Shown here: one piece after another, positions 7,192-16,219 of the stretch
Position numbering within the stretch: position 1 is the first letter of the stretch
How the letters are laid out: every line of letters begins with the position of its first letter
Assembly (NCBI RefSeq): GCF_009903625.1
Contig: NZ_CP047569.1
Span: 2,954,501-3,018,500, forward strand
Reading direction: 5' to 3'
Length of the DNA: 64,000 nucleotides
DNA from: Microbulbifer sp. ALW1
GTDB taxonomy: Bacteria > Pseudomonadota > Gammaproteobacteria > Pseudomonadales > Cellvibrionaceae
Notes under the pieces: generated by a model
What the model saw: the letters and a program-made list of their open reading frames with translations, nothing else
The model's database searches: none
Told to the model about the DNA's origin: nothing
Made by a program: the position numbers and the translations under genes

Positions 7192-9810
7192 TCATTCCGT
7201 GTCGGATTTTGTAAGCGGCAACCGGATGTCCACGATCAGCGGCAGATGATCGGATGCCAATCGTGTCAGCTCACTGCGCGGCACGTGGATATCGTTGATC
7301 TCCAGTGCCTGTTCCACAAACACGTAATCGATGCGCGCTTTGGGTAGGCGGCTGAAAAATGTCCCTTTCGGTTTGTGCCCGGGTAGTTTGAGCTGGGCGT
7401 CATCAAGCACTGCGCTCAACCGCTTGATTTCAGCAGAACCGGGGAGGGCATTGAAATCGCCGACGAGAATGCGCGGGCGGCCGCAGTCGCCATTGCCCAT
7501 CCATTCCGGTCCCAGTAGTGCGTCGATCTGCCGCATCCGTTCGGCCTTCGCCAGGCCAAGGTGCGTATTGAATATCTGTACCCGGGTACCGTGAAAATCC
7601 AGTTCCATCCACAGGGCCCCCCTGGGTTCCGCACGACCGTGATGTCGTGAGTGCTCCGGTGGCCCGGGAAGAATCCCTTTCTTGATCAGCCGTATGGGGT
7701 GCCGTGACATGATGGCGTCCCCATAACGCTCATCCTCTATGTGCATGGCTGGTTGGAAGTGGCAGTCCATAGAGAGCAGCCTGGATATCTGGTGGGCCTG
7801 GTCGACGCCGCCGGTGCGCTGGCGGCGTACATCCACTTCCTGCAAAGCGACGATATCCGGTGAGTAGCGGGCGATGACGCGGGCTATCCGCTCCGGTGAT
7901 AGCTTGCCGTCCATACCTTTGCAGATATGCACGTTGTAGGTCATCACCCGCAGGTTTTCACGGTTGCGCTCCGCTCGACGGCTTTTTGTAGCTCGCGTTT
8001 TCTCCGCTGGTGGCACTGCTGAATGTGGAGCTGGTTGGTTTGCTGGCTGTTCGGGTGACGGAGCAGCTTGAGTAGCGGACCCACTCCCGGGTTGCGTGTT
8101 ATCCGCCGGTTGTGGGGCGACCATTATCGCCGGTGGTGATTTCAATTCCTGCGCCGGATGTGCCTTCAGGAAAGCCAGTGCCGCATTGCGAATATCCCGG
8201 GGCCGCCAGTGCTTGCGACCATTGCCGGGGAAGTGAATATCCCCGGGCATAAGTGCGAAGGCATGGGTTTCGTTGGGGGCCGCACCACCGTGGCTGCCAC
8301 ATTCGATTGCAAAACTGATACTTTCATTACCCGCACACCAGCCGCTGACAACAAAATCGCCGGCATCCGGGTGGCGGCAAAGGTTGGCCAAATCCTCGGC
8401 GGCTTCGTCCACGAAAGGGTGGTCGGGCCCCAGTACCTTGTGGCCATCCTCCGGCAGGGAAAAGGCGCCGTGTCGCCACCAGCCGCGGACCTTGCTCAGG
8501 GTTTCTCCCTCTTCGGTCACGGTAGTGCTGGTTTTGTCCTCATACAACACCATGGGCGCCTGAGTCTTTTCCACGATCAAGCGGGCGATCTCGGATGGTG
8601 GCGTGTCCTTGCAGTGGATGTTGTACAAAAGTGCCAGCGGCCCCATGGCGGAAAGTGCCATGGGGGCTTCGCCCTCGCGATGACTCTCAGGGGGCTTGAT
8701 GGGGAAGAGCTTCTGAACCCATTGCCCGCCGAATAGGCGTACCCGCTGTAGCTGGACACCGTGGTTGCTGCTGGCGCTGTAACCCTGGGGCTTTTGCGGA
8801 AGGCCTGACAGGGCCTCGCTCACTGCGTCGGCAAAGCTGCGCCCGTGTAATGTTTCGTAGGGGGTGCTGTCTTCCTGGCCGTGGTCTGAGTAAATCCACA
8901 CGTCGTAGTGGCGACGGGACGAGCGGTGAGCGGCGCGCCAGATGCGTGCAATCGCATCGTCGATGCCTTTCAGGGTCCAGTGGGCGAATTTGGAACTGGG
9001 GCCGCGGCGATGAGACTGTTCGTCGTACCCCAGGAAATTGATGTAAATCACCGGTAGGCCGCGGGCGATGTCGATTTTGACCCCTACAGTAGAGAGCTCA
9101 CGCAGCAGGATAGTGATTGCGATGCGGGTGGGGATGAACATCAGTTCGCGGATAAAGTCCTGCCCGTCAGTAAGGCCGCGGATAAAGTCGGCGATAGAGA
9201 GCACCAGCTCCAGCAACACCAGAGCGCCCGTGCGTATCAGGCTCCAGAGGTTTGCCAGCAGCAGGATGAGCAAGGCCAGGGGGCCGGCTTGCTTGAGCGA
9301 AGGTCCCCAGCCCTGGGATGCCGGGCAGAAGTGGGATTCGTCGTTATCGGCACCGGCGCGAAATACACTGACGTAGCAACTGCCCTGCTGCAACAGCGGT
9401 TCGTGACCTGCATCTGTCAGGCGCTTCTCGATTTTATTGGCAGCGTTGGATTCGTACATTCGCAGCATTTCCTGCGAATCGGACGACATAAAGCCGAAGG
9501 CCGGTACTGCCGCTTTTACTCCGTAAAAAATCTCGGCCTGTACCGCCGGGGTGGTGGCGGGTACTCCGGAGTACATATGATCCAGGTGGTAGTGCTCTTT
9601 CTCGATCAGCTTTTTCAGGAATGGCATCTTGCCTTCTGCCAACGCTTTGTCGAGTTGTGGTCGCGCGAGGCCATCTACCTGAATCAGGACCAGAGCTGGG
9701 GCATCGGGGTCACGCTCATTGATTTGTAACTTGAGCATGCGCGCGAGCCATTCGCTACGGCTGATGCGGCGGCGCCAGCGGCGCAAGGTGCTCTCGATAC
9801 GGGTCATCAT
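7192..9810 (-). CDS. Fusion: alkaline phosphatase-like domain + endonuclease/exonuclease/phosphatase domain
   Basis: An 872-residue two-enzyme fusion. Residues about 38-330 and on to 550 are alkaline-phosphatase/phosphodiesterase-like: metal ligands are suggested by IQVDG (Asp46), NFLGYDEQSH (near 258-267) and YSDHGQ (307-312). A strongly hydrophobic stretch at about 175-213 could be a hairpin membrane anchor inside this domain. A Pro/Ala-rich linker (about 560-615) follows. Residues about 615-872 are an EEP domain with TYNVH, ALQEVD, NTHLG, VGDFNALPG and SDHLPL, all the expected catalytic motifs. It is last in a minus-strand cluster with a glycosyltransferase, a debranching-like enzyme and a VTT protein. 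EEP and VTT genes also flank cardiolipin synthase ClsB in E. coli, so a lipid or phosphodiester substrate is possible. Confidence 0.85.
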   Translation of the reverse strand: MMTRIESTLRRWRRRISRSEWLARMLKLQINERDPDAPALVLIQVDGLARPQLDKALAEGKMPFLKKLIEKEHYHLDHMYSGVPATTPAVQAEIFYGVKAAVPAFGFMSSDSQEMLRMYESNAANKIEKRLTDAGHEPLLQQGSCYVSVFRAGADNDESHFCPASQGWGPSLKQAGPLALLILLLANLWSLIRTGALVLLELVLSIADFIRGLTDGQDFIRELMFIPTRIAITILLRELSTVGVKIDIARGLPVIYINFLGYDEQSHRRGPSSKFAHWTLKGIDDAIARIWRAAHRSSRRHYDVWIYSDHGQEDSTPYETLHGRSFADAVSEALSGLPQKPQGYSASSNHGVQLQRVRLFGGQWVQKLFPIKPPESHREGEAPMALSAMGPLALLYNIHCKDTPPSEIARLIVEKTQAPMVLYEDKTSTTVTEEGETLSKVRGWWRHGAFSLPEDGHKVLGPDHPFVDEAAEDLANLCRHPDAGDFVVSGWCAGNESISFAIECGSHGGAAPNETHAFALMPGDIHFPGNGRKHWRPRDIRNAALAFLKAHPAQELKSPPAIMVAPQPADNTQPGSGSATQAAPSPEQPANQPAPHSAVPPAEKTRATKSRRAERNRENLRVMTYNVHICKGMDGKLSPERIARVIARYSPDIVALQEVDVRRQRTGGVDQAHQISRLLSMDCHFQPAMHIEDERYGDAIMSRHPIRLIKKGILPGPPEHSRHHGRAEPRGALWMELDFHGTRVQIFNTHLGLAKAERMRQIDALLGPEWMGNGDCGRPRILVGDFNALPGSAEIKRLSAVLDDAQLKLPGHKPKGTFFSRLPKARIDYVFVEQALEINDIHVPRSELTRLASDHLPLIVDIRLPLTKSDTE

Positions 9811-9847
9811 GGGGCGCGATTCATCTCTTTACTTCAGGGGGCCATCT

Positions 9848-11161
9848 TCAAGGATGATTGTTGCCCGAGCGATCGGAATGGTGTGAGCCGCCCAAGTGAT
9901 CCAGGTCCAGGGCGGCACTGGCTGCGCTGGTCACACCTTCCAGGATTTCCCATTGTGCGCCGATCATATTCCTCAGTCGCATCCACTGGGCGTAGAGGGA
10001 GTCGTCGAGAGGCCAGTGTTGATGTACCAGCGACTGGTAATGTTCCAGGGCTTTGGTGGCGCAATTTTCCATGGAAAAACGCTCGGCCGTTGCCAGCGCA
10101 GCCTGGCGGAGGTTGGCGTATTCTCCATTGGGCAGGTCGTGCACCCATTGCAGGGCGGCAAGTAGTTCCCGGGTAGAGTGTTTGAGGACCAGTCGACCGT
10201 TAACACGATCTTCCACTACTTCGCGGCTACCGCTGGCATCCAGTGCAACGACGGGTACACCCGCGGCCATGGCTTCCGTGAGTACCATACCTTGGGTTTC
10301 GCTGGTGGAGGAGAAGCCAAAGACATTCATTGCACTGTAGGCATCGCGCTGGGCGTTGCCCTGCAAGGTGCCGGTCAGGTGTAGCCGATCGGATAGGCCC
10401 TGGGCTTCAAATAGTGTGCGGATGTGATTTTCGATGGGGCCAGTGCCCACTACCAGAAAATGGATATCCGTATTTCGTTGCATCAGTTCGAGGACAGTTT
10501 CGGACAGGAAATTGAGATTCTTTTCCGCGGCCAGCCTGCCGAGGTGGCCAACAACAAAGGCCGATTCGGGAATGCCGTATTGCCGACGCGCTGCCATGCC
10601 ATCACCGTTACGGTAATTATCCAACTGAACCCCGGTGGGCACGACGTTTACGGGAGACTGGACACCGCGCTCACGCAACAGGTCGGCAACGCTTTCGCTG
10701 GGAGCGAATACCATGCTTGCCAGGTTTCCGTAACGCGTCGCCAACTCAATGACAAAACGCTTTAGCGCTTCGGAATCTGTCGGTACATAGTGGGTGTAGC
10801 GCTCATAGAGTGTGTGGTGGGTGAAAACTAGCGGAATTTCACGGCTGCGGGCAATACGCAACGCGGTCATACCCAAAAGAAAGGGGTGGTGCGAATGCAC
10901 CAGGTCAGGTTCAAAAAAATCCAGCCTTTCGGTCAGCTCCAGTGACAGGGGCAGGGCAACAGAAAAGTCGCTGCCGTTGAAGTTCTGGATGGCAGGAATG
11001 CGGACAACATCTTTTTCATTGGCGATTTTTTCTGAGAACTCCGGTGCAACAACCAATACCTGATGGCCGCGTTTGCGGTATTCGCGACAGAAGGCATCGA
11101 CCGACCGCGCTACACCGCCTACGTGGGGCAGATAGGTGTTGGTGAGCATGACGATGTTCAC
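9848..11161 (-). CDS. Glycosyltransferase family 4 (GT-B fold)
   Basis: A 437-residue GT4 enzyme. The N-terminal domain opens MNIVMLTNTYLPHVGGV, the glycine-rich acceptor loop of this family, and the C-terminal nucleotide-sugar domain carries the EX7E-type motif (SETQGMVLTEAMAAGVPVV, near 285-305). Related enzymes transfer mannose or glucose from GDP- or UDP-sugar to lipids or other glycans in the cytoplasm or at the inner membrane. It starts with GTG (11159-11161), overlapping the stop of the debranching-like gene as GTGA. The C-terminal 60 residues after the GT domain are helical and unassigned. Donor and acceptor cannot be read from sequence. Confidence 0.87.
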   Translation of the reverse strand: MNIVMLTNTYLPHVGGVARSVDAFCREYRKRGHQVLVVAPEFSEKIANEKDVVRIPAIQNFNGSDFSVALPLSLELTERLDFFEPDLVHSHHPFLLGMTALRIARSREIPLVFTHHTLYERYTHYVPTDSEALKRFVIELATRYGNLASMVFAPSESVADLLRERGVQSPVNVVPTGVQLDNYRNGDGMAARRQYGIPESAFVVGHLGRLAAEKNLNFLSETVLELMQRNTDIHFLVVGTGPIENHIRTLFEAQGLSDRLHLTGTLQGNAQRDAYSAMNVFGFSSTSETQGMVLTEAMAAGVPVVALDASGSREVVEDRVNGRLVLKHSTRELLAALQWVHDLPNGEYANLRQAALATAERFSMENCATKALEHYQSLVHQHWPLDDSLYAQWMRLRNMIGAQWEILEGVTSAASAALDLDHLGGSHHSDRSGNNHP

Positions 11162-13407
11162 TTGGGCTGCAGCTCCACAGTTTTTACAAAACGCTCAGGG
11201 GTTACATGGTGGTACCCAAACGCGCGCACTTCAATGGGGGGCGCTTTTTTGTGCCACTTGCCGCGCCAGGAAATACGTGGGGTGTCTCCCGGAATAATCT
11301 CTATCCAGATGGTGCCGAAATGTGTAGGCGCCGGCCCGAAGCAGATCATTTCCTGGGCATTGATATCGCTTAACCACTCCGGCGGCAAACCGGACGCGAG
11401 AATCAGGGTATCGCCTTCCTCGCGTACGAAGCAATTGCGCTGCATGGTGACCCATTCGGCGGCGGCCCAGGCGTGTTGGCCATCGCCCATACAGCCGCCG
11501 AATGAATGCGGGTGTATGGCTTCCGGCCACTGGCCGGTGGGGGAGGCAAGTTTGGCGACGTTGCGCATTAGCTCAATGCAGCGCGGATCTCCCGCGCGCA
11601 GCAATACCTGGGCAACGTGAATGGTAAGATAGGCGTTGATCCCGGAGTGGATCATGTCCTGGAAAAAGCCCCCGGATACAAAGCAGTTTTCCAGCAGAAA
11701 TTCCACCAGATCCAACAGGCGGGGATCGTCTTCATCGTAAAGCTTCAAAGGGTAACCCGCGGCAATGGAGCCAATGGCACCAGCATCGAGCCGACGATTG
11801 GCGGAGGCGGGCATGGCCGGGCGTTTCAGGCGGGCGGCACACTTTTGCAACGCGTCATCGACGGTCAACATAAAGTCGTCGGCCTGTGCCTGGAAGGTAT
11901 CTGCATCGAGGGTATGGCCTTCACGCTGGCAGATGGCCACCGCGGATTGTTGCCCGGCAATACCCCAGAAGTCGTCCCAGAAATAGCAGTCGTTGGGCCC
12001 CAGATGCTCTGCACTGAAACCGGCGGGTAGTAGACCGCCGGTTAGGCTGCCGTCTTTGGGTAAGCGTTTGTTGTGAATCCACTGGGAGCCCCGTAACACC
12101 GGGTCCAGCCACTCCTGTTTCAGCTTGTTGCCGGTTATCCGGCAGTACTGATCGATAATCCAGAGCGCCTCACCGTTGGAGTCCCATTCGCCGTCCTGGG
12201 AGTGAAAATAGCCGTTGCGCTTTTGCCGCGACGGGAAACGCTCCAGGGCCCGCTCGGCTCTGTCCAGCAGTCCTGCGTGGAGCAGAGACTGGATCATAAA
12301 AGCCGCGTCACGGAACCAGAACCGTTTGTAGGTATAGGGGCCGGGATACACATCGTGGGGAGAGTGCAGGATCAGTGTGCGCACCGCGGCATCGTACAGA
12401 AACTGCATTTCTGCATCCGGGACCGACATTGTGCAGTGCTGGTCGAGGTTTGCTTTCCAGTCATCCCGGGCATTGGCACTGTTCAGTTTGCAGTGCTGTG
12501 GAATACTGATCAGTGTATCGACAGTCTGGCCGGGCTCGATACGGAACAGCGCGGCGGCCGTCGCCATGCCGACTTCGCATTCCGTATGGGTTTCGTTGCC
12601 CTGATCCCGCAGGTGCAGAGCAATATCCCCTTTGCGGTAGTCTGAGGCGTGGTGCCGATCAACCGGGCGGTCAAAATACAGCCGGTCTTTCCCATCCACC
12701 GTCCAACTGTTGCGATTGCTGTCCAGCGAAATCTTATTGATGAAGGCGACCCCTTCGGGGTTGCAGGGGCGCAAAGCAACCACCAGCCAGCCGCCCTGTT
12801 GATGACTTGCACGCAATTGCATATGGCAATTGTTATTGCCTGTGTCCAGCTCCGCCCAAACCCGGCTCGCAAGCTGGCTGCGGTCGTTGGCGGATTCGGT
12901 GACGACCGCAACGCCGTCTTTCAAGTCCAGTTTTTGTGTAACCTGGCCTTCTTGGCACTTGGACGGATACAGGTCAACCTCGTCATCGCCGATGACCCAG
13001 CTATCGACAGACCAGCCATCGTAATGGGGGACCAGCAGGCCGCGCGGGTCAACAATCGGCATTTCCTCGCTACCCGGAACGCCCACCGCGGTCCAGTTGC
13101 GGTGGCTGAGGTTGCAGTGGGTAATGGAAAAGGCGCGGGGGATAAACGACACATCCGCCGGGTCAAACTGGCGCTCGATCCAGTAGGGCCAGACCCAATC
13201 CAGATTGTGCTGGATGACTTTGCTGTTCATCAGCGCGCGGGCGTGAAAAATTACCCCGGCACGCAGGAGCTCGATGGGCTCACTGACTTCCGAGGGCTCG
13301 GCAAAGCGCTGCAACCGCGCCATCACCGCCAGTGGGTCGAGAAAGCCGTGTGCGGTGGCGAACTTGCGTACGAAGAACCGCCAGGGAAGCCATTTCATCC
13401 AGGGCAT
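11158..13407 (-). CDS. Glycogen debranching enzyme-like glycoside hydrolase
   Basis: A 749-residue protein with a beta-rich N-terminal half and a C-terminal (alpha/alpha)6-barrel like amylo-alpha-1,6-glucosidases (GDE_C type): KRFWFRDAAFMIQSLLHAG, SQDGEWDSNGEALW and WDDFWGIAG are typical acidic, tryptophan-rich barrel motifs. No signal peptide is visible, so it should be cytoplasmic. I start at ATG 13405-13407 with GGAGACC before it, overlapping the VTT stop by one base (TAATG); the frame is open 36 codons further. It is coupled to the glycosyltransferase by a 4-base overlap. No glycogen genes are near, so its substrate is more likely an oligosaccharide tied to this cluster; that is inference. 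Confidence 0.78.
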   Translation of the reverse strand: MPWMKWLPWRFFVRKFATAHGFLDPLAVMARLQRFAEPSEVSEPIELLRAGVIFHARALMNSKVIQHNLDWVWPYWIERQFDPADVSFIPRAFSITHCNLSHRNWTAVGVPGSEEMPIVDPRGLLVPHYDGWSVDSWVIGDDEVDLYPSKCQEGQVTQKLDLKDGVAVVTESANDRSQLASRVWAELDTGNNNCHMQLRASHQQGGWLVVALRPCNPEGVAFINKISLDSNRNSWTVDGKDRLYFDRPVDRHHASDYRKGDIALHLRDQGNETHTECEVGMATAAALFRIEPGQTVDTLISIPQHCKLNSANARDDWKANLDQHCTMSVPDAEMQFLYDAAVRTLILHSPHDVYPGPYTYKRFWFRDAAFMIQSLLHAGLLDRAERALERFPSRQKRNGYFHSQDGEWDSNGEALWIIDQYCRITGNKLKQEWLDPVLRGSQWIHNKRLPKDGSLTGGLLPAGFSAEHLGPNDCYFWDDFWGIAGQQSAVAICQREGHTLDADTFQAQADDFMLTVDDALQKCAARLKRPAMPASANRRLDAGAIGSIAAGYPLKLYDEDDPRLLDLVEFLLENCFVSGGFFQDMIHSGINAYLTIHVAQVLLRAGDPRCIELMRNVAKLASPTGQWPEAIHPHSFGGCMGDGQHAWAAAEWVTMQRNCFVREEGDTLILASGLPPEWLSDINAQEMICFGPAPTHFGTIWIEIIPGDTPRISWRGKWHKKAPPIEVRAFGYHHVTPERFVKTVELQPK

Positions 13408-14138
13408 TAGGGGTCTCCTTTGTCGATTTTTTGTTTCAGTGCACGGCGCGCCATGCGGGTCAGGCCGATAATCGCGAATACCGCAAATGCAAATCCCAGA
13501 CCATACAGGGTCCATTCCGTCGGTGTCCGCTCGACGCGCTCACTGCCAATGCTCGCGAGATCCGCGGCGATAGAGCCGACATAGACATTGTTCACTGTGA
13601 TGGGAATTACGCCGATAAATGTGCCGAGTACAAAGTCGCGAAACTTCAGTGGCGTCAACCCGAAAAAGTAGTTGGTAAGCTTAAACGGGAATAGCGGAAC
13701 CATGCGCGTCAGCATGATCATGCGCCAACCTTCGTCACGCACAATCTCGCCGAGATTGTCGGGCTTGATTTTGGACATCACCCAGGCAGAGGTGCGTGTA
13801 CCGAATAGATAGCGGGCAATCAGAAACGCGATGGCTGCACCCAGTGTTGTGCCCACAACCACGTAAATGGTCCCCTTGATCACCCCGAATACGAAACCTG
13901 CCCCCATGGTAAAAATCACCCCGGGGAACAGGAAAACAATGGCGACAGCAATCACCAGAATGAACCAGATACTCGCTTGCCAGCCGAGGGTGTCCATCCA
14001 TTGCATCAATTCGATCAGGCGATCGTCCAGATCGAAATAGTGCAAGATTGCCAGAACCACAGCGACTGTGACGACACTGATGATGAGTAGCCAGATCGGG
14101 GAAAATTTCACGCCATAATGTTCCGGTGGAGTCTGCAT
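13407..14138 (-). CDS. TVP38/TMEM64 (VTT, DedA-like) membrane protein
   Basis: A 243-residue inner membrane protein of the VTT superfamily. The signature FPGVIFTMGAGFVFGVIKGT and the later MIMLTRMVPLFPFKLTNYFFGLT match the two re-entrant loops of DedA-like proteins, which are implicated in lipid scrambling or flipping, for example of undecaprenyl phosphate. About six hydrophobic segments are seen. I use ATG 14136-14138; a TTG nine codons upstream (14165) is the alternative and neither has a good ribosome binding site. It heads the four-gene minus-strand cluster and overlaps the debranching-like gene by one base. Confidence 0.85.
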   Translation of the reverse strand: MQTPPEHYGVKFSPIWLLIISVVTVAVVLAILHYFDLDDRLIELMQWMDTLGWQASIWFILVIAVAIVFLFPGVIFTMGAGFVFGVIKGTIYVVVGTTLGAAIAFLIARYLFGTRTSAWVMSKIKPDNLGEIVRDEGWRMIMLTRMVPLFPFKLTNYFFGLTPLKFRDFVLGTFIGVIPITVNNVYVGSIAADLASIGSERVERTPTEWTLYGLGFAFAVFAIIGLTRMARRALKQKIDKGDP

Positions 14139-14280
14139 TTTGGGGGTTGAATCCCAAAGAGCCAATCGGGGTCGATATGTTTGTACCTTTAAGACTAGCT
14201 AACACAGTGACGGGTGTGTCTACATCAGGCGCTATATATTCGAGTGAAATACTCGTGGCGTGACGCTATTCAGAATTCTG

Positions 14281-15564
14281 CTATGGCCATAACCAGAGCA
14301 AGGCGATACCGCCGAAAAAAGGTATGGCAAAGAGGGTGAGAACCTGTCGAAGCAGGGGAAGCCCCCCGAGAAATCCCGCCGCGCCCGCCTTGAAAGCCAG
14401 ATTGGCAAGGCTCGCAATTACCATGGCTCGCCAAGCGGTATTGGTGGCGAGATTGCCAGACCCGGCAAGATTGGCGGTTGAAAGCGTAATTGCATCCACG
14501 TCGGTAAATCCTGAAATCAAGGCAACGATATAGATGCCGCGGTGGCCGTAGTGCTCCTTGGCGGCGGCAATGGCAAGGATCACCAGAGCGTACAGGGCAC
14601 CAAAAATAAGGGCTGGTTTTAATTCTGCCGGGTTACTGGGCTCGGGCATGGCGCTTTCCCGCTGTTGTATCCGCCAGAAGGAGAGGGCGCAGACCAGCAG
14701 GCTTAACGTGAATAGCGTAATCAGTGGTGGCAGTAATGCGCCGAGCATGCGCGGTGCAACGACGCTTACCTCCACGAACATGCGAATAAACATACTGGTC
14801 GAAGCGATCAGTATCACCAGGGCTGCCAGGCCTACCGCTTTCTGCTGTGTTCGGGCAAGTCGGGCGTAGGTCACCGTCGTCGCAGTTGAAGAGATAAGTC
14901 CACCGATTAGGCCACTTAGCAGCGTGCCCGCCTTCGCGCCGACTAGTTTATAAGCGGCATAACCGCCAAGACTGATGCCCACGATGAGCACGACAAGAAG
15001 CCAGATTGAAAAGGGGTTGAGCACGTCATAGGGCCCGAAGGTGCGATTCGGCAGTATCGGCAAAATAATCAGTGACAGCACTGCAAACTGCATGATTGAG
15101 CGCAGGTCTTTTTCCGAAAGCTTTTCGGCGAAGGCGTGCATGCCGGGCTTGAAATGTAGTAGCACGGCAATGGTGCCGCCAACCGCGACCGCCACCGTTT
15201 TGTCACCCAGGACCAGGAAGGCGCCTAACAAGAACACCAGCAGTGCACTCACTTCTGTGGTGACACCACTGTAGTCGTCATGACCGCGCAGACGCTCCAC
15301 ATTCCCAAGCAGGATCAATACCGTCATCGCAAGCAGGCCAGTGAGCATCAGCCAGCTCATTCCCGTGTAGAGACTGAGCTCTGCGGTCAGTGCGCCGAAC
15401 AGTGCGATCAGGGGGAAGGTGCGGATGCCGCCCAGGCGGTCGCCAGTGCGCTCCCGCTGCAGACCTATCAGCAGGCCGAGCCCCAGGGCGATAGCGAACG
15501 ACAGGATACTGTCGGTGTCGACCATTGGGGACGTGATGGCGGTGGTGTCAGGTGCTTTGTTCAT
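14281..15564 (-). CDS. MgtC/SapB and DUF4010 family membrane protein
   Basis: A 427-residue polytopic membrane protein. The N-terminus (ALGLGLLIGLQRER followed by GGIRTFPLIALFGA) is the MgtC/SapB signature, and the C-terminal two thirds resemble DUF4010, with repeated hydrophobic helices and GLISSTATTVTYARLARTQ. About twelve helices are predicted by eye. The biochemical role of this fusion type is not established; MgtC proteins affect Mg2+ homeostasis and ATP synthase. It is transcribed alone, about 140 bases before the VTT gene on the same strand. Confidence 0.8.
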   Translation of the reverse strand: MNKAPDTTAITSPMVDTDSILSFAIALGLGLLIGLQRERTGDRLGGIRTFPLIALFGALTAELSLYTGMSWLMLTGLLAMTVLILLGNVERLRGHDDYSGVTTEVSALLVFLLGAFLVLGDKTVAVAVGGTIAVLLHFKPGMHAFAEKLSEKDLRSIMQFAVLSLIILPILPNRTFGPYDVLNPFSIWLLVVLIVGISLGGYAAYKLVGAKAGTLLSGLIGGLISSTATTVTYARLARTQQKAVGLAALVILIASTSMFIRMFVEVSVVAPRMLGALLPPLITLFTLSLLVCALSFWRIQQRESAMPEPSNPAELKPALIFGALYALVILAIAAAKEHYGHRGIYIVALISGFTDVDAITLSTANLAGSGNLATNTAWRAMVIASLANLAFKAGAAGFLGGLPLLRQVLTLFAIPFFGGIALLWLWP

Positions 15565-15684
15565 TGCTCACAGCAGTATCGGCAGAAATCACGAACTCTT
15601 CACGCGCTGGCACAACAAGCTTCGTTAATGCTCTGAACCTTCTCCTATGGTTTTTTATGGGCGTTCTTCAGTGAGGGAAGTGAG

Positions 15685-15975
15685 ATGCGATTAATGATGG
15701 AAGTGGTCATTCCGGTGGAGAAAGGGAACGCGGCCGTCAGTGACGGGAGTTTGCAAAAAGCTTTTGAGGATTTCGAGAAGGAAGCAAAGCCGGAAGCGGC
15801 GTACTTTTTTGTGCGTGAAGGGAAGCGCGCCGCGCTGTTTATCTTCGAGGCAAAGCATCAAGGAGAGCTGGTGCGACTCAATGAACCTTTCTTTATAGCG
15901 TTGCACGCGGAGGTTCGCGTAACGCCGGTTTTGGTCGCTGAGGAACTGCAGGGAAATCTGCAAGTGAAGGCATAA
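15685..15975 (+). CDS. Small conserved-looking protein, unknown function
   Basis: A 96-residue protein starting MRLMMEVVIPVEKGNAAVSD with GGGAAG seven bases before the ATG, and followed at once by a strong bidirectional terminator. It has no membrane segment or signal peptide. The layout (beta strand, EKGNAAVSDGSLQKAFEDF helix, then AAYFFVREGKRAALFIFE, ending in a hydrophobic strand) suggests a small alpha/beta ferredoxin-like fold, as in dimeric alpha-beta barrel or DUF3303-like proteins. I cannot name it. Confidence 0.75.
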   Translation: MRLMMEVVIPVEKGNAAVSDGSLQKAFEDFEKEAKPEAAYFFVREGKRAALFIFEAKHQGELVRLNEPFFIALHAEVRVTPVLVAEELQGNLQVKA

Positions 15976-16001
15976 AAAAACCCGGCATAAAGCCGGGTTT
16001 T
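15974..16001. terminator. Bidirectional intrinsic terminator
   Basis: A 9-bp stem (AAACCCGGC / GCCGGGTTT, five-base loop) is flanked by A and T runs on both sides. It ends the 96-residue gene on the plus strand and tRNA-Ser on the minus strand. Confidence 0.88.
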
Positions 16002-16006
16002 CAATA

Positions 16007-16094
16007 TGGCGGTGGGGCAGGGATTTGAACCCTGGGACCTGTTACAGTCAACGGTTTTCAAGACCGCCGCTTTCGACCACTCAGCCACCCCACC
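16007..16094 (-). tRNA. tRNA-Ser (anticodon UGA)
   Basis: An 88-base tRNA on the minus strand. The acceptor stem pairs GGTGGGG with CCCCACC, the discriminator is G and the CCA end is encoded (16007-16009). The anticodon loop reads CTTGAAA, so the anticodon is UGA, reading UCN serine codons. A long variable arm (near TTGACTGTAACAGGTC) and a T arm with GGTTCAAATCC confirm class II serine tRNA. It has its own promoter and shares the terminator beside it. Confidence 0.96.
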
Positions 16095-16108
16095 AATTTG
16101 TCCGGCGC

Positions 16109-16136
16109 ATTATACCGGCATGTTTTCCCGGTACAA
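16109..16136 (-). promoter_or_regulatory. Predicted sigma-70 promoter of tRNA-Ser
   Basis: On the minus strand TTGTAC (16131-16136) and a perfect TATAAT (16109-16114) are 16 bases apart. The start point would be about eight bases before the mature tRNA 5' end. A GC-rich GCGCCGG follows the -10, as in stringently controlled promoters. Confidence 0.75.
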
Positions 16137-16166
16137 GTGCGCAGGCAATTTTTTTAGTAAGTTCAA

Positions 16167-16198
16167 TGGGTTAGCTGCATTTTTGAACAGCTAACCCA
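16167..16198. other. Stem-loop at the 3' end of rne
   Basis: TGGGTTAGCTG and CAGCTAACCCA (11 bp, ten-base loop) form a perfect stem just after the rne stop codon. No T run follows on the minus strand, so it is not a clear terminator. It may protect the rne message end. Confidence 0.6.
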
Positions 16199-16219
16199 CT
16201 GTCTTTACTGGTTGAGAAC

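Noticed and set aside
16167..16198. Stem after rne considered as an intrinsic terminator
   Set aside because: The stem is perfect, but no T run follows on the rne strand, so I list it only as a stem-loop.
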